From an uncultured Clostridia bacterium (GTDB taxonomy: Bacteria > Bacillota > Clostridia > Saccharofermentanales > Saccharofermentanaceae), in NCBI GenBank assembly GCA_937876985.1, contig CALEFT010000005.1, forward strand, positions 1 through 6,896: a stretch of 6,896 bases of DNA, read 5' to 3'. Positions 1 to 6,032 of the stretch are shown in pieces; within the stretch, counting starts at the first letter, position 1, and each line of letters opens with the position of its first letter. Both the position numbers and the translations under genes were made by a program. The notes beneath the pieces were generated by a model. That model was not told the DNA's origin and searched no databases. It saw only the letters and a program-made list of their open reading frames with translations.

Positions 1-170
1 TCATCCTCGGCTTCATACCAACTAGGAACATAATATAAGCTTGTCTGCATTGGTAGTTCATACGGTGCAACATCATATACGTAGATTTCCTCATCTGGCA
101 AGAACCAATAATCATCTAGTTAACGTTTATAATAATTGTCACCTGCAATAGATGACAACACAAATATCTA
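1..170 (-). pseudogene. Possible decayed or partial gene at left edge
   Basis: On the minus strand the frame from 119 to the window edge is open for 39 codons and reads like real protein, rich in Asp, Glu, Tyr and Trp (for example DDYWFLPDEE and YYVPSWYEAED). Directly upstream in the same frame is a TAA at 120-122, preceded by another protein-like stretch (SSIAGDNYYKR) and then a TAG at 168-170. No good start codon with a ribosome binding site lies between the stops and the open part. This pattern fits a gene with in-frame nonsense mutations that continues beyond the window, but the segment is short and chance cannot be excluded. I recognise no family. A competing frame beginning at an ATG at 113-115 is also open to the edge but is Met-rich and less protein-like. 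Confidence 0.3.
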
Positions 171-306
171 AATATACAAAGGCTATAATATCAAGATTGA
201 CTTAAGCACTTTTTATCAAAATGCTGAATTTGCTGAAAATACTGCAAAAACAAGCTTTATCATCACTTTTCAAGTAATATTATATGGCTCGCGGGACAGC
301 TAATAC
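171..306. other. AT-rich intergenic segment
   Basis: Together with 1-170 this makes a stretch of just over 300 bases without a convincing intact gene. It is AT-rich and holds no tRNA-like fold, repeat array or strong promoter that I can see. It lies downstream of the DUF47 gene, but I find no convincing intrinsic terminator: the only GC-rich patch (about 285-300) gives just a very short stem and is not followed by a T-tract in the minus direction. Confidence 0.5.
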
Positions 307-924
307 TTAGCTCTTGAACATAAATACTTCACATCTATCAGCGAAGTGTTCAAATTCGTGTAAGGACTCATTTGTCAAAGTGTAAATTTCTTTCCACTTA
401 ATTATCTCAATGGCGTCCTTCTCTACCTCGAACAAACGTCGCATAGAAGCAGAAAAATATCTCTCACCTTCGTCGCACAATTCATTTATCTCGATAATGT
501 GCTTTTGCAAATTCCACTTGCTTGTGTTGTAGCGAATATCATTAAGTACTTCTATTAGGTATTTGCTTGCACCATTAATATTTGAAAGAGATGCAATTAT
601 ATCTTCACGAAGTTCAATTACATTATATGCAACTAACGTGTTTCCAAGATTCTCAATTGCGTCAGTGATTGTCTCGAGAGAACGAGCAATTTCAAAATAA
701 ACCATTGCTTCATCATCATTTCTCAAATCGTTGTCGCGATAATGTACTACAAGAGAATGCATAAGATTATCTGCTTCAGATTCGACTACTGAAACGCGAC
801 GCGCGATTGTTTCTGCATCAGAAATAAAATCTATTACCTCACAAAGAATTGTAGTCTCTTTTACAACTAGGTCGGAAAGACTAATTAACACATCAAAAAT
901 ACGATCTCTTACAGCCGGTAACAT
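307..924 (-). CDS. DUF47 / PhoU-like phosphate transport regulator family protein
   Basis: The 205-residue product is all-helical in appearance and matches the DUF47 (YkaA/PhoU-like) family in length and layout. Visible family features are an early helix pair ending in VESEADNLMH (about residues 46-55, the usual 'lE..aD.i.h' motif), a central helix with SLETITDAIENL (about 83-94, the usual 'lDdi.D.ie' segment) and a C-terminal WKEIYTLTNESLHEFEHFAD (about 176-195) that carries the last conserved Glu/Asp helix. Family members are cytoplasmic, bind metal through such acidic motifs, and usually sit beside Pit-type phosphate transporters; none is present here, so a phosphate role is inference. The start is supported by a GGGGGA/AGGA ribosome binding region just upstream (925-937) and by an extended -10 promoter 40 nt away. 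It is transcribed alone, after the sepF terminator. Confidence 0.87.
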   Translation of the reverse strand: MLPAVRDRIFDVLISLSDLVVKETTILCEVIDFISDAETIARRVSVVESEADNLMHSLVVHYRDNDLRNDDEAMVYFEIARSLETITDAIENLGNTLVAYNVIELREDIIASLSNINGASKYLIEVLNDIRYNTSKWNLQKHIIEINELCDEGERYFSASMRRLFEVEKDAIEIIKWKEIYTLTNESLHEFEHFADRCEVFMFKS

Positions 925-964
925 ATCCTATTCCCCCAAATAGTTTAATCACATTACTAGGAGA

Positions 965-993
965 ATTATATCACGGAGTTTTATATTTTGCGA
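965..993 (-). promoter_or_regulatory. Promoter of the DUF47 gene (extended -10)
   Basis: Minus strand: a perfect TATAAT (965-970) is preceded by TGA (971-973), giving the extended -10 TGATATAAT. The -35 region is weak by the TTGACA standard; the recognisable element is TCGC at 990-993. Predicted start is near 958, giving a leader of about 35 nt. It lies between the sepF terminator and the DUF47 start. Confidence 0.7.
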
Positions 994-1002
994 CTTTAAC
1001 GG

Positions 1003-1040
1003 AACAATAAAGAACCTCGACTATTTCTAGTCGAGGCTCT
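1003..1040 (-). terminator. Intrinsic terminator of sepF
   Basis: Minus-strand RNA folds into a 9-bp stem (arms 1028-1036 and 1015-1023) closed by a GAAA tetraloop, with 3 more base pairs beyond one mismatch (1038-1040 with 1011-1013). A T-rich run (TTCTTTATTGTT) follows. It begins 38 nt after the sepF stop and separates sepF from the DUF47 promoter. Confidence 0.85.
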
Positions 1041-1078
1041 TGCAGTAAAAGTATGTCAATATTATTGAATTCGCTAGA

Positions 1079-1618
1079 TTAGATAGCAGATACCTTAGTA
1101 ACATCAGCATCCTCAGACTCTGTAGAATCGATGAGGTTAATGTTGTTAGGTGTGCAAAGGAAGATTGTGTTAACCTTTGTTGGCTTAACTGTTCCATCCA
1201 ATGCGTATACAGAACCACTGATGAAGTCAACTACACGCTGCATTCTGTGTAGACGCTGTGCCTCTGACTCGTTTACTGTGTTCTTTGTTGTAAGGCTGCA
1301 AATAACGATGTGTCCCTGACGAATGTGATCACAAACGATCTGAGATGTTCTGATATCGTAAGCGTTAAGCATTACAACTGTTGAAGCCTGCTGCTGATAT
1401 ACTGGAGTAGAAACTGGCTGTGTAGCCTGAGCAACTGGCTGCTCAAAAACTGTCTGCTCCTGATTAACTGCTGTGTTCATATCAGCATAATTATCATACT
1501 CTGTGTATGCATCCTCTGCCTCGTAAACCTCTGAATCGTACTCTGTCTCGTATGTCTCATCATATTCCTGATCATCTGCATAAATAAAACTTGCGAGCTT
1601 CTCGAATAACTTTGCCAT
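1079..1618 (-). CDS. sepF: Cell division protein SepF
   Basis: SepF is a cytoplasmic FtsZ partner that tethers and bundles FtsZ filaments at the septal membrane. The 179-residue product has the expected layout. Residues 1-13 (MAKLFEKLASFIY) form a short amphipathic helix, the usual membrane anchor. A long linker (about 14-75) follows, then the DUF552 core (about 80-163) with QRVVDFISGSVYALDG (127-142) and VNTIFLCTPNNI (149-160), which match the family's 'RiiDFlsG..yal.G' and 'iFl.tP.nv' signatures. The start at 1618 is chosen because AGGAGG (1628-1633) lies 9 nt upstream; an upstream in-frame start would add 12 residues and destroy the N-terminal anchor. The linker is unusually acidic and Tyr-rich (8 Tyr and 15 Asp/Glu between residues 13 and 46). 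It follows yggS, as in the ylmE-sepF order known from Gram-positives, but has its own promoter and terminator. Confidence 0.94.
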   Translation of the reverse strand: MAKLFEKLASFIYADDQEYDETYETEYDSEVYEAEDAYTEYDNYADMNTAVNQEQTVFEQPVAQATQPVSTPVYQQQASTVVMLNAYDIRTSQIVCDHIRQGHIVICSLTTKNTVNESEAQRLHRMQRVVDFISGSVYALDGTVKPTKVNTIFLCTPNNINLIDSTESEDADVTKVSAI

Positions 1619-1627
1619 GGTATTTTT

Positions 1628-1633
1628 CCTCCT
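1628..1633 (-). promoter_or_regulatory. Ribosome binding site fixing the sepF start
   Basis: A perfect AGGAGG on the minus strand, 9 nt before the ATG at 1616-1618. It rules out the longer in-frame reading that would begin at 1654. Confidence 0.9.
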
Positions 1634-1675
1634 AGAATTATCTACCCACACCACTGGGTTTTTGCTTATGGTGAG

Positions 1676-1704
1676 ATAATACCACTACGTTTTTTTCCTA
1701 ACAA
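1676..1704 (-). promoter_or_regulatory. Promoter of sepF
   Basis: Minus strand: TTGTTA (1699-1704), a 17-bp spacer and TATTAT (1676-1681), with TGG immediately before the -10 so that it is also an extended -10. The predicted start is near 1669, giving a leader of about 50 nt that contains a small hairpin (ACCCA paired with TGGGT) upstream of the ribosome binding site. Confidence 0.65.
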
Positions 1705-1741
1705 TAACTCAAGAAACTATGACTTATAATTGAAATATAAC

Positions 1742-1788
1742 GACATATTTAGGTGGCTTTTGTAACAACTTGTAACAAAAGATATGTC
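1742..1788. repeat. Nested inverted repeat with tandem TTGTAACAA sites
   Basis: Plus strand: TTGTAACAA occurs twice (1760-1768 and 1770-1778), one base apart, so the period is 10 bp. Each copy is palindromic around its central base. Flanking these are the arms CTTTTGT (1757-1763) and ACAAAAG (1775-1781), and outside them GACATAT (1742-1748) and ATATGTC (1782-1788). The block lies about 56 bp upstream of the sepF -35. It could be an operator for a dimeric regulator or an RNA fold in the yggS 3' region; the large one-sided bulge (1749-1756) favours the DNA-site reading. Confidence 0.55.
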
Positions 1789-1833
1789 AAAATCAGTGCA
1801 TTTTTGTCAAATTGTCGTCCTAAAATTTTATTA

Positions 1834-1866
1834 AGTTATGCTTATCCACTGACAAGTAAGCATACT
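1834..1866 (-). terminator. Weak hairpin after yggS, possible terminator
   Basis: Perfect 8-bp arms TATGCTTA (1837-1844) and TAAGCATA (1857-1864) enclose a 12-nt loop, starting a dozen bases after the yggS stop. In the minus direction the tail is AACTTAATAAAATTTT, which is A/T-rich but not a clean U-tract, and the stem is AT-rich. It may cause partial termination or protect the 3' end of the operon transcript. Confidence 0.35.
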
Positions 1867-1876
1867 ATGAAGCAAA

Positions 1877-2650
1877 CTATTTTGCAAGATACTCTGCCCT
1901 ATTTCCAAAAATCGCTGTGCCAATTCTGATATGAGTAGACCCCTCCTGAATCGCAGCCTTGTAATCTTGGCTCATGCCCATAGACAGCACTTTCCACCTG
2001 CTCTTGTCCTCTACATATGAAGATAGCTCATCGTATATTTCCTTTGTCTTTGCAAAAACAAATCGAGCCTGCCCTTCGTACTGCTCAATCGGTGCCATTG
2101 TCATTAGACCTGCAACCTCAAGTCCTAATCCAGCTTCTGCGTCAGCATTCCACATATTTATCGCGTCAATCGCACCCTTCAACTCGTCAGGACTAAAACC
2201 GTGCTTGCTCTCCTCGCCAGAAACATTTGCTTGGAGAAGGATTCTCGTCTTCAGATTGTTTTTGCAGGACAATCTGTATATCTCTTTGGCAAGATCAAGC
2301 GTGTCGACGGAGTGTATCAGGTTTGTTTTGCCTACAACATATTTCACCTTATTACGTTGGAGTGTTCCAATTAGGTGCCAGTTCGCGCTTTTCGCTTCTG
2401 TCTCGAAAAGCTCAACCTTAGGAATCATTTCCTGAACCTTATTCTCGCCGAGGTCTAGAAGGCCACATTCGTAGGCTGCGATAGCATATTCGACTGGAAA
2501 AACCTTGCAAACGCCGATTAGATTCACATCTGAAACGTCGCGGCTACACGCGCGACAAATCTCACTAATATCCTCGCGGACTATGGAGAGATTGTTTCTT
2601 ATCATGTTGTAAATCTCACTATAATTTGTGATGCTATCGACGTATGCCAT
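1877..2650 (-). CDS. yggS: YggS/PROSC family pyridoxal phosphate homeostasis protein
   Basis: This cytoplasmic protein binds pyridoxal 5'-phosphate and helps control free PLP; it has the fold of bacterial alanine racemase but no established catalytic reaction. The 257-residue length is normal for the family. Diagnostic segments appear in order: NLIGVCKVFPVEYAI with the PLP Schiff-base lysine at K49, LGENKVQE (about 68-75), WHLIGTLQRNKVK (about 91-103), HSVDTLDLAKEI, NVSGEESKHGF, GLMTMAP, and the C-terminal LSMGMSQDYKAAI plus STHIRIGTAIFGNR, which form the phosphate-binding end. The start is supported by GGAGGT (2656-2661), 5 nt before the ATG. It lies 30 nt after the HlyD-like gene and so is probably cotranscribed. 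The Gram-positive orthologue is ylmE, next to sepF in the division cluster, and the same adjacency is seen here. Confidence 0.96.
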   Translation of the reverse strand: MAYVDSITNYSEIYNMIRNNLSIVREDISEICRACSRDVSDVNLIGVCKVFPVEYAIAAYECGLLDLGENKVQEMIPKVELFETEAKSANWHLIGTLQRNKVKYVVGKTNLIHSVDTLDLAKEIYRLSCKNNLKTRILLQANVSGEESKHGFSPDELKGAIDAINMWNADAEAGLGLEVAGLMTMAPIEQYEGQARFVFAKTKEIYDELSSYVEDKSRWKVLSMGMSQDYKAAIQEGSTHIRIGTAIFGNRAEYLAK

Positions 2651-2680
2651 TTTTTACCTCCAATCAAACTAAGCATTTAA

Positions 2681-4141
2681 CTAATTCAGTTTATCTCCAG
2701 GTTTGACGGTTGACGGATTCGTGATAATTACCGTTTGAGTATTTGGTACACCTGTATCGCCCATAGGCGCGACGATTGCATATTCTCTATCGTAGTCAGT
2801 AATGATGACATTTACTTCTTCTACATAACCGTTTTTATTAATATAGATGCTCGCCATACCTCTTTCGTAATCTGGGTTTACGAGTGAAGATGTCTGAACG
2901 CGAAGTCCTTCTGTTGAAGTGATTACAATCTCAATATCTACTGTTCTAATGTCGATTAGCTTCTCAACATATCTTGTAGTAGAAAAGATTATCAATAGGC
3001 CATCATCTGCGACCTCGACTCTTTCTACCAGAGCATCTTCGATTACTATACCTTCGGATGCAATATTTAGATCGTGAGTAGTTCCTGTAGCAAACTCGTT
3101 AATAGAGCCTTCCTCACCCTCGAGCACAACTGCCAAATACTGCGACTCGTTATGAGCAATTCTTGCAACTGACTCTCCGGCCTCAATTGTCATGTCAGAA
3201 GTAATAACACCACTATCACCATCAATATATTGCTGAATTTGACTTGAAGACATAGATAGGAATGTGTCGTAATTCAACTCACCCTCTAATCCATCTAGCT
3301 TATACGAAATAACACCAGGCTGTGGCGCACTAATCAAAGATGCGCTCATTGCAAGCTGGTTTTCATAGCTAGCCTCATCGCTTCTTAAAACGCTTAGTCT
3401 CTCGTCATTAAAATCAATCGCGGCGAGCATTTCTTCTCTTTGATCTAACAATACAGAAATAGATGCAGTATATGAAGACATGTCACTAATATTTCCATTG
3501 CTTGCATCAAGGCGCATCATATCGACCATCGGTTCAATTTCAGAATCCATCTCGCGATAGATAACCTCAGCACCTGCACCATGTCCACTGTTTATCAATT
3601 CCTGCTGCACTTCGGAAATCTGAGACTGTGTATTACGAAGATCTCCAACTACAGACTCCATATCGGAAGGAACTACCATCGCGATACGCTGTCCTGTATA
3701 GACACGGCTTCCTTCTGTTGCCCTAGTAATTAGAGAGCCAGTAGAGCCATTACCTACAACCACTTCATCACGAACGACTAATGCAGTAGCACCAATAGTA
3801 TGCTCTACCTCACCAACAGTAACAAATTCGAAATTAGGCTTAGACGCAAGAAAACTATTCAAGTGATAGATAATGGCATACAAAGCAACAATAGAAACAG
3901 CTACAATCAATACTCCATAGAAAAAAGCACGAAGTGCACGCTTACCTGCACGAGACTTGCGCGAGCCAAGTTTCTTTTTCGAAGAAGGTGCAGGATTCGA
4001 AGAAGCAGCATAGTTCGCAGATTGAGCGTAGTTTGCTGAACTCATAGAACTCGTAAAACTCTTGGAATTCTTAGATTTCTTAGAATCAGTAGCCTTGCTG
4101 TGAGTTTTCTTTATCTTGTTGTTAGGTTTCTTCTCAGCCAT
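2681..4141 (-). CDS. Membrane-anchored HlyD-like (RND adaptor-type) protein
   Basis: The 486-residue protein has a basic, Ser/Lys-rich cytoplasmic tail (1-70) with a short repeat (SANYAQSANYAASS). One transmembrane segment follows (about 72-92, FFYGVLIVAVSIVALYAII), so the rest should be outside the membrane. After it comes a biotinyl-lipoyl-like segment (about 103-157: GEVEHTI, TRATEGSRVYTGQRIA), an acidic helical region likely to form a coiled-coil hairpin (about 160-265), a second lipoyl-like half (SAPQPGVISYKLDG, about 271-284) and a beta-rich C-terminal part ending in NPSTVKPGDKLN. This order is that of HlyD/MFP adaptors, and Firmicutes relatives are usually named as such. No transporter or outer-membrane partner is nearby, so export is not supported; a cell-envelope role beside yggS and sepF is inference. 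The start has AGGA 9 nt upstream. The gene lies 59 nt after the lyase-like gene. Confidence 0.72.
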   Translation of the reverse strand: MAEKKPNNKIKKTHSKATDSKKSKNSKSFTSSMSSANYAQSANYAASSNPAPSSKKKLGSRKSRAGKRALRAFFYGVLIVAVSIVALYAIIYHLNSFLASKPNFEFVTVGEVEHTIGATALVVRDEVVVGNGSTGSLITRATEGSRVYTGQRIAMVVPSDMESVVGDLRNTQSQISEVQQELINSGHGAGAEVIYREMDSEIEPMVDMMRLDASNGNISDMSSYTASISVLLDQREEMLAAIDFNDERLSVLRSDEASYENQLAMSASLISAPQPGVISYKLDGLEGELNYDTFLSMSSSQIQQYIDGDSGVITSDMTIEAGESVARIAHNESQYLAVVLEGEEGSINEFATGTTHDLNIASEGIVIEDALVERVEVADDGLLIIFSTTRYVEKLIDIRTVDIEIVITSTEGLRVQTSSLVNPDYERGMASIYINKNGYVEEVNVIITDYDREYAIVAPMGDTGVPNTQTVIITNPSTVKPGDKLN

Positions 4142-4152
4142 TTTCTTAAATC

Positions 4153-4176
4153 CTATTTCTTTATTTCTCTATTTCT
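4153..4176 (-). repeat. Three tandem 8-bp repeats in the HlyD-like leader
   Basis: On the minus strand the unit AGAAATAG/AGAAATAA/AGAAATAG is repeated three times without a gap, ending where the AGGA ribosome binding site of the HlyD-like gene begins. The repeat is upstream of the Shine-Dalgarno sequence, so copy-number changes would not alter its spacing to the ATG. Confidence 0.7.
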
Positions 4177-4200
4177 TAGTTCTTCTATGTACGCCACTAG

Positions 4201-5478
4201 TTACGATAACGCGAGCATTGCCGCGAGTTTTGCCTGCTCCATAACCAGGCCGCCCTGCATATATGCAATGTATGGCTCTCTTATAGGTCCATCACAAGAA
4301 AGCTCTGTTGTTGCGCCTTGCACGAAAGTACCTGCGGCCATAACCACCTCGTCAGAATAGCCAGGCATCGCATATGGCTCTGGTGCAACGAACGAATCAA
4401 CTGGAGAACAGAACTGTATCTTCTTGCAGAAGTTTACAAGCTTATCTGAATCACCGAAGGTAATCGTCTGAACAATGTCACCACGTAAATCTTCCGCACT
4501 AGGAGAAGTGTTAAGACCAGCAAGCTCGAACATCTTAGAAGCAAAAACAGCTCCCTTCAAGCATTCCGCAACAGTTGTCGGTGCCATAAATAGGCCTTGA
4601 GCAAGCATCCTATTAAAGCCAAGTGTTGGACCAACATGACTTCCAAGGCCAGGAGCCGTAAGACGCTGTGCAACCTTCTCCACCAAATCCTTGTTACCAC
4701 AAACATATCCACCAGTCGGCGTTAATCCGCCACCTGGATTCTTAATGAGAGATCCACCACAAATATCAACACCTAATGCTGGTGGCTCCATTCTCTCAAC
4801 AAATTCACCATAACAATTGTCTACTGCAATTATTAGCTTACGACCAATCTTCTGCTCATGTGCTCTTACTGCTTCGACAATCATGGAAATATCCTTACTA
4901 ATCAATGCTCGTCTAGTCGAATAACCACGAGACTTCTGAATGAATACTACCTTAGTCCTATCGTTTATCTTGCTAATAATGCCATCGATATCTGGAGTAC
5001 CGTCCTCAAGCAAATCAATCTCATCATATGTGATACCGTATGCCTTAAGTGACGCATCGTAAATTGGCTCACCATCACCAGTGTCTACGCCGATAGTCTT
5101 AAGAAGAGTATCGTATGGTCTACCGGTAGCAGCAAGAAGCTCATCGCCTGGGCGCAAAATTCCGTATAGCATGCTCGAGATAGCCTGAGTACCAGAAGAA
5201 ATCTGCATTCTTACATATGCACTTTCTGCTCCGAAAACCTCTGCGAAAATCTCTTCAAGCTTCTCTCTACCCATGTCATCATAACCATATCCAGTAGTAG
5301 AAGAAAAATGTGTCTCTGCAAATCTGTGCTTACGAAACGCTTCTAGCACACGGAGTTGATTATATTCTCTGGTAGCCTCAATTTCTCTATACACAACAGA
5401 AACAGCCTCCTCCGCTTTAGCTGCGAGGGCGGCTGCATTGTCGCTTACTCCGTAGATAGAATAAGGATTAGAATTCAT
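4201..5478 (-). CDS. Methionine gamma-lyase / aluminium resistance family PLP protein
   Basis: A 425-residue fold-type I PLP protein of the Met_gamma_lyase/aluminium-resistance family (YnbB-like). Diagnostic segments are STTGYGYDDMGREKLEEIFA (60-79), VRMQISSGTQAI (89-100), LRPGDELLAATGRPYDTL (108-125), AVDNCYGEF (218-226, Asp220 expected to bind the pyridine nitrogen) and GGSLIKNPGG (241-250, Lys246 the expected Schiff-base lysine). Relatives are annotated as carbon-sulfur lyases acting on methionine or cysteine-type amino acids, but substrates are poorly established; the 'aluminium resistance' name is historical. Residue 98 is Gln where relatives, as I recall, usually have His (SGTHAI). The ATG overlaps the upstream ACT stop by one base (TAATG), with AGGAGG 13 nt before it inside the ACT gene, which indicates translational coupling. 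The full family length is present, with no truncation. Confidence 0.92.
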   Translation of the reverse strand: MNSNPYSIYGVSDNAAALAAKAEEAVSVVYREIEATREYNQLRVLEAFRKHRFAETHFSSTTGYGYDDMGREKLEEIFAEVFGAESAYVRMQISSGTQAISSMLYGILRPGDELLAATGRPYDTLLKTIGVDTGDGEPIYDASLKAYGITYDEIDLLEDGTPDIDGIISKINDRTKVVFIQKSRGYSTRRALISKDISMIVEAVRAHEQKIGRKLIIAVDNCYGEFVERMEPPALGVDICGGSLIKNPGGGLTPTGGYVCGNKDLVEKVAQRLTAPGLGSHVGPTLGFNRMLAQGLFMAPTTVAECLKGAVFASKMFELAGLNTSPSAEDLRGDIVQTITFGDSDKLVNFCKKIQFCSPVDSFVAPEPYAMPGYSDEVVMAAGTFVQGATTELSCDGPIREPYIAYMQGGLVMEQAKLAAMLALS

Positions 5479-5909
5479 TAGATTCCATACACCTCCTCAG
5501 CGGACAGAACCTTAACATCATTATCATTAAGAATCTTAAGTGCAGACTCATAATTATCAACACGGATAACTACAACTGCATCAGAGGATGCTCTACCAAC
5601 GAAAGCATATAGATATTCAAGTGAAATCTCATTCTCGGACAATACTCCAAGAGCTCTATCAAGTGTGCCTGGCTTATCAGGAATAGCAATAGCAATTACA
5701 TCTGTAAGACTAACAGCAAAGCCAGCCTCCTGCATAACGTTAATTGCCTCATCTGGCTTATCAACAATCATTCTCAAAATACCGAAAGCAGTAGTATCAG
5801 CAATATAAAGAGCACGAATATCGATGTTCGCCTTAGTTAGGTTACCTGTAACCTCTGCAAGTCTTCCGTACTGATTCTCCAAAAATACATTAAGCTGCTT
5901 AACACACAT
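5478..5909 (-). CDS. Tandem ACT domain protein, amino-acid binding
   Basis: The 143-residue product is two ACT domains and nothing else. Domain 1 (about 2-67) reads VKQLNVFLENQYGRLAEVTG, then ANIDIRALYIADTTAFGILR. Domain 2 (about 71-141) reads VIAIAIPDKPGTLDRALGVL, then EISLEYLYAFV. Each has the Gly after the first strand that normally contacts the ligand in ACT dimers (Gly15 and Gly81). Stand-alone proteins of this type are cytoplasmic amino-acid sensors; close relatives are often found near phenylacetate-CoA ligase genes, which are absent here. The start at 5909 is chosen because GGAGG (5918-5922) lies 8 nt upstream; a GTG at 5930 in frame would place that site inside the gene. It is the first gene of the presumed ACT, lyase-like, HlyD-like and yggS operon. 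Confidence 0.92.
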   Translation of the reverse strand: MCVKQLNVFLENQYGRLAEVTGNLTKANIDIRALYIADTTAFGILRMIVDKPDEAINVMQEAGFAVSLTDVIAIAIPDKPGTLDRALGVLSENEISLEYLYAFVGRASSDAVVVIRVDNYESALKILNDNDVKVLSAEEVYGI

Positions 5910-5917
5910 ATCTATGT

Positions 5918-5922
5918 CCTCC
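5918..5922 (-). promoter_or_regulatory. Ribosome binding site fixing the ACT gene start
   Basis: GGAGG on the minus strand, 8 nt before the ATG at 5907-5909. It favours this start over the in-frame GTG at 5928-5930. A small hairpin (CGCGA paired with TCGCG, 5932-5946) lies just upstream in the leader. Confidence 0.8.
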
Positions 5923-5965
5923 GTATTCACACGCGACTATCTCGCGCAAATTCTTTTGTGATTAA

Positions 5966-5994
5966 ATTATAACACTTATAAATAATCTAAGCGA
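5966..5994 (-). promoter_or_regulatory. Promoter of the ACT-led operon (extended -10)
   Basis: Minus strand: a perfect TATAAT (5966-5971) preceded by TGT (5972-5974), so TGTTATAAT. The -35 is non-consensus (TCGCTT, 5989-5994, with a 17-bp spacer). Predicted start near 5959, leaving a leader of about 50 nt. It sits in the gap after dtd, where no terminator is visible, so some dtd transcripts may read through. Confidence 0.72.
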
Positions 5995-6032
5995 CACAAA
6001 TTACAAAAATTCATCTCGACAATTAATCAATA

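Noticed and set aside
1619..1654. A 12-residue N-terminal extension of SepF.
   Set aside because: The extension would cover the Shine-Dalgarno site and displace the N-terminal amphipathic helix that begins at the chosen start.
1622..1669. A riboswitch in the sepF leader.
   Set aside because: The leader is only about 50 nt with one weak 5-bp hairpin and shows no known aptamer core.
1785..1810. Two perfect TTGACA hexamers on the minus strand (1785-1790 and 1805-1810) as extra sepF promoters.
   Set aside because: Neither has an acceptable -10 at 16 to 18 bp; the promoter nearer sepF has both elements and a TG extension.
1803..1811. TTTGTCAAA matching the Spo0A box, with a near copy 20 bp away at 1783-1791.
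   Set aside because: The same 9-mer also occurs inside the DUF47 coding sequence (371-379), so it is within background for AT-rich DNA; no sporulation gene is present here.
1842..1850. TTATCCACT as a DnaA box.
   Set aside because: It differs from TTATCCACA at the last base, is single, lies in a hairpin after yggS, and no origin genes are nearby.
1974..2435. A 153-codon plus-strand frame opposite yggS, and similar long frames opposite dtd, sepF and the HlyD-like gene.
   Set aside because: They are antisense to genes with clear family motifs, have no ribosome binding sites and read as low-quality protein.
5910..5930. A GTG start 7 codons upstream for the ACT protein.
   Set aside because: The GGAGG site lies inside this extension at ideal distance from the downstream ATG, which also gives the normal family N-terminus.
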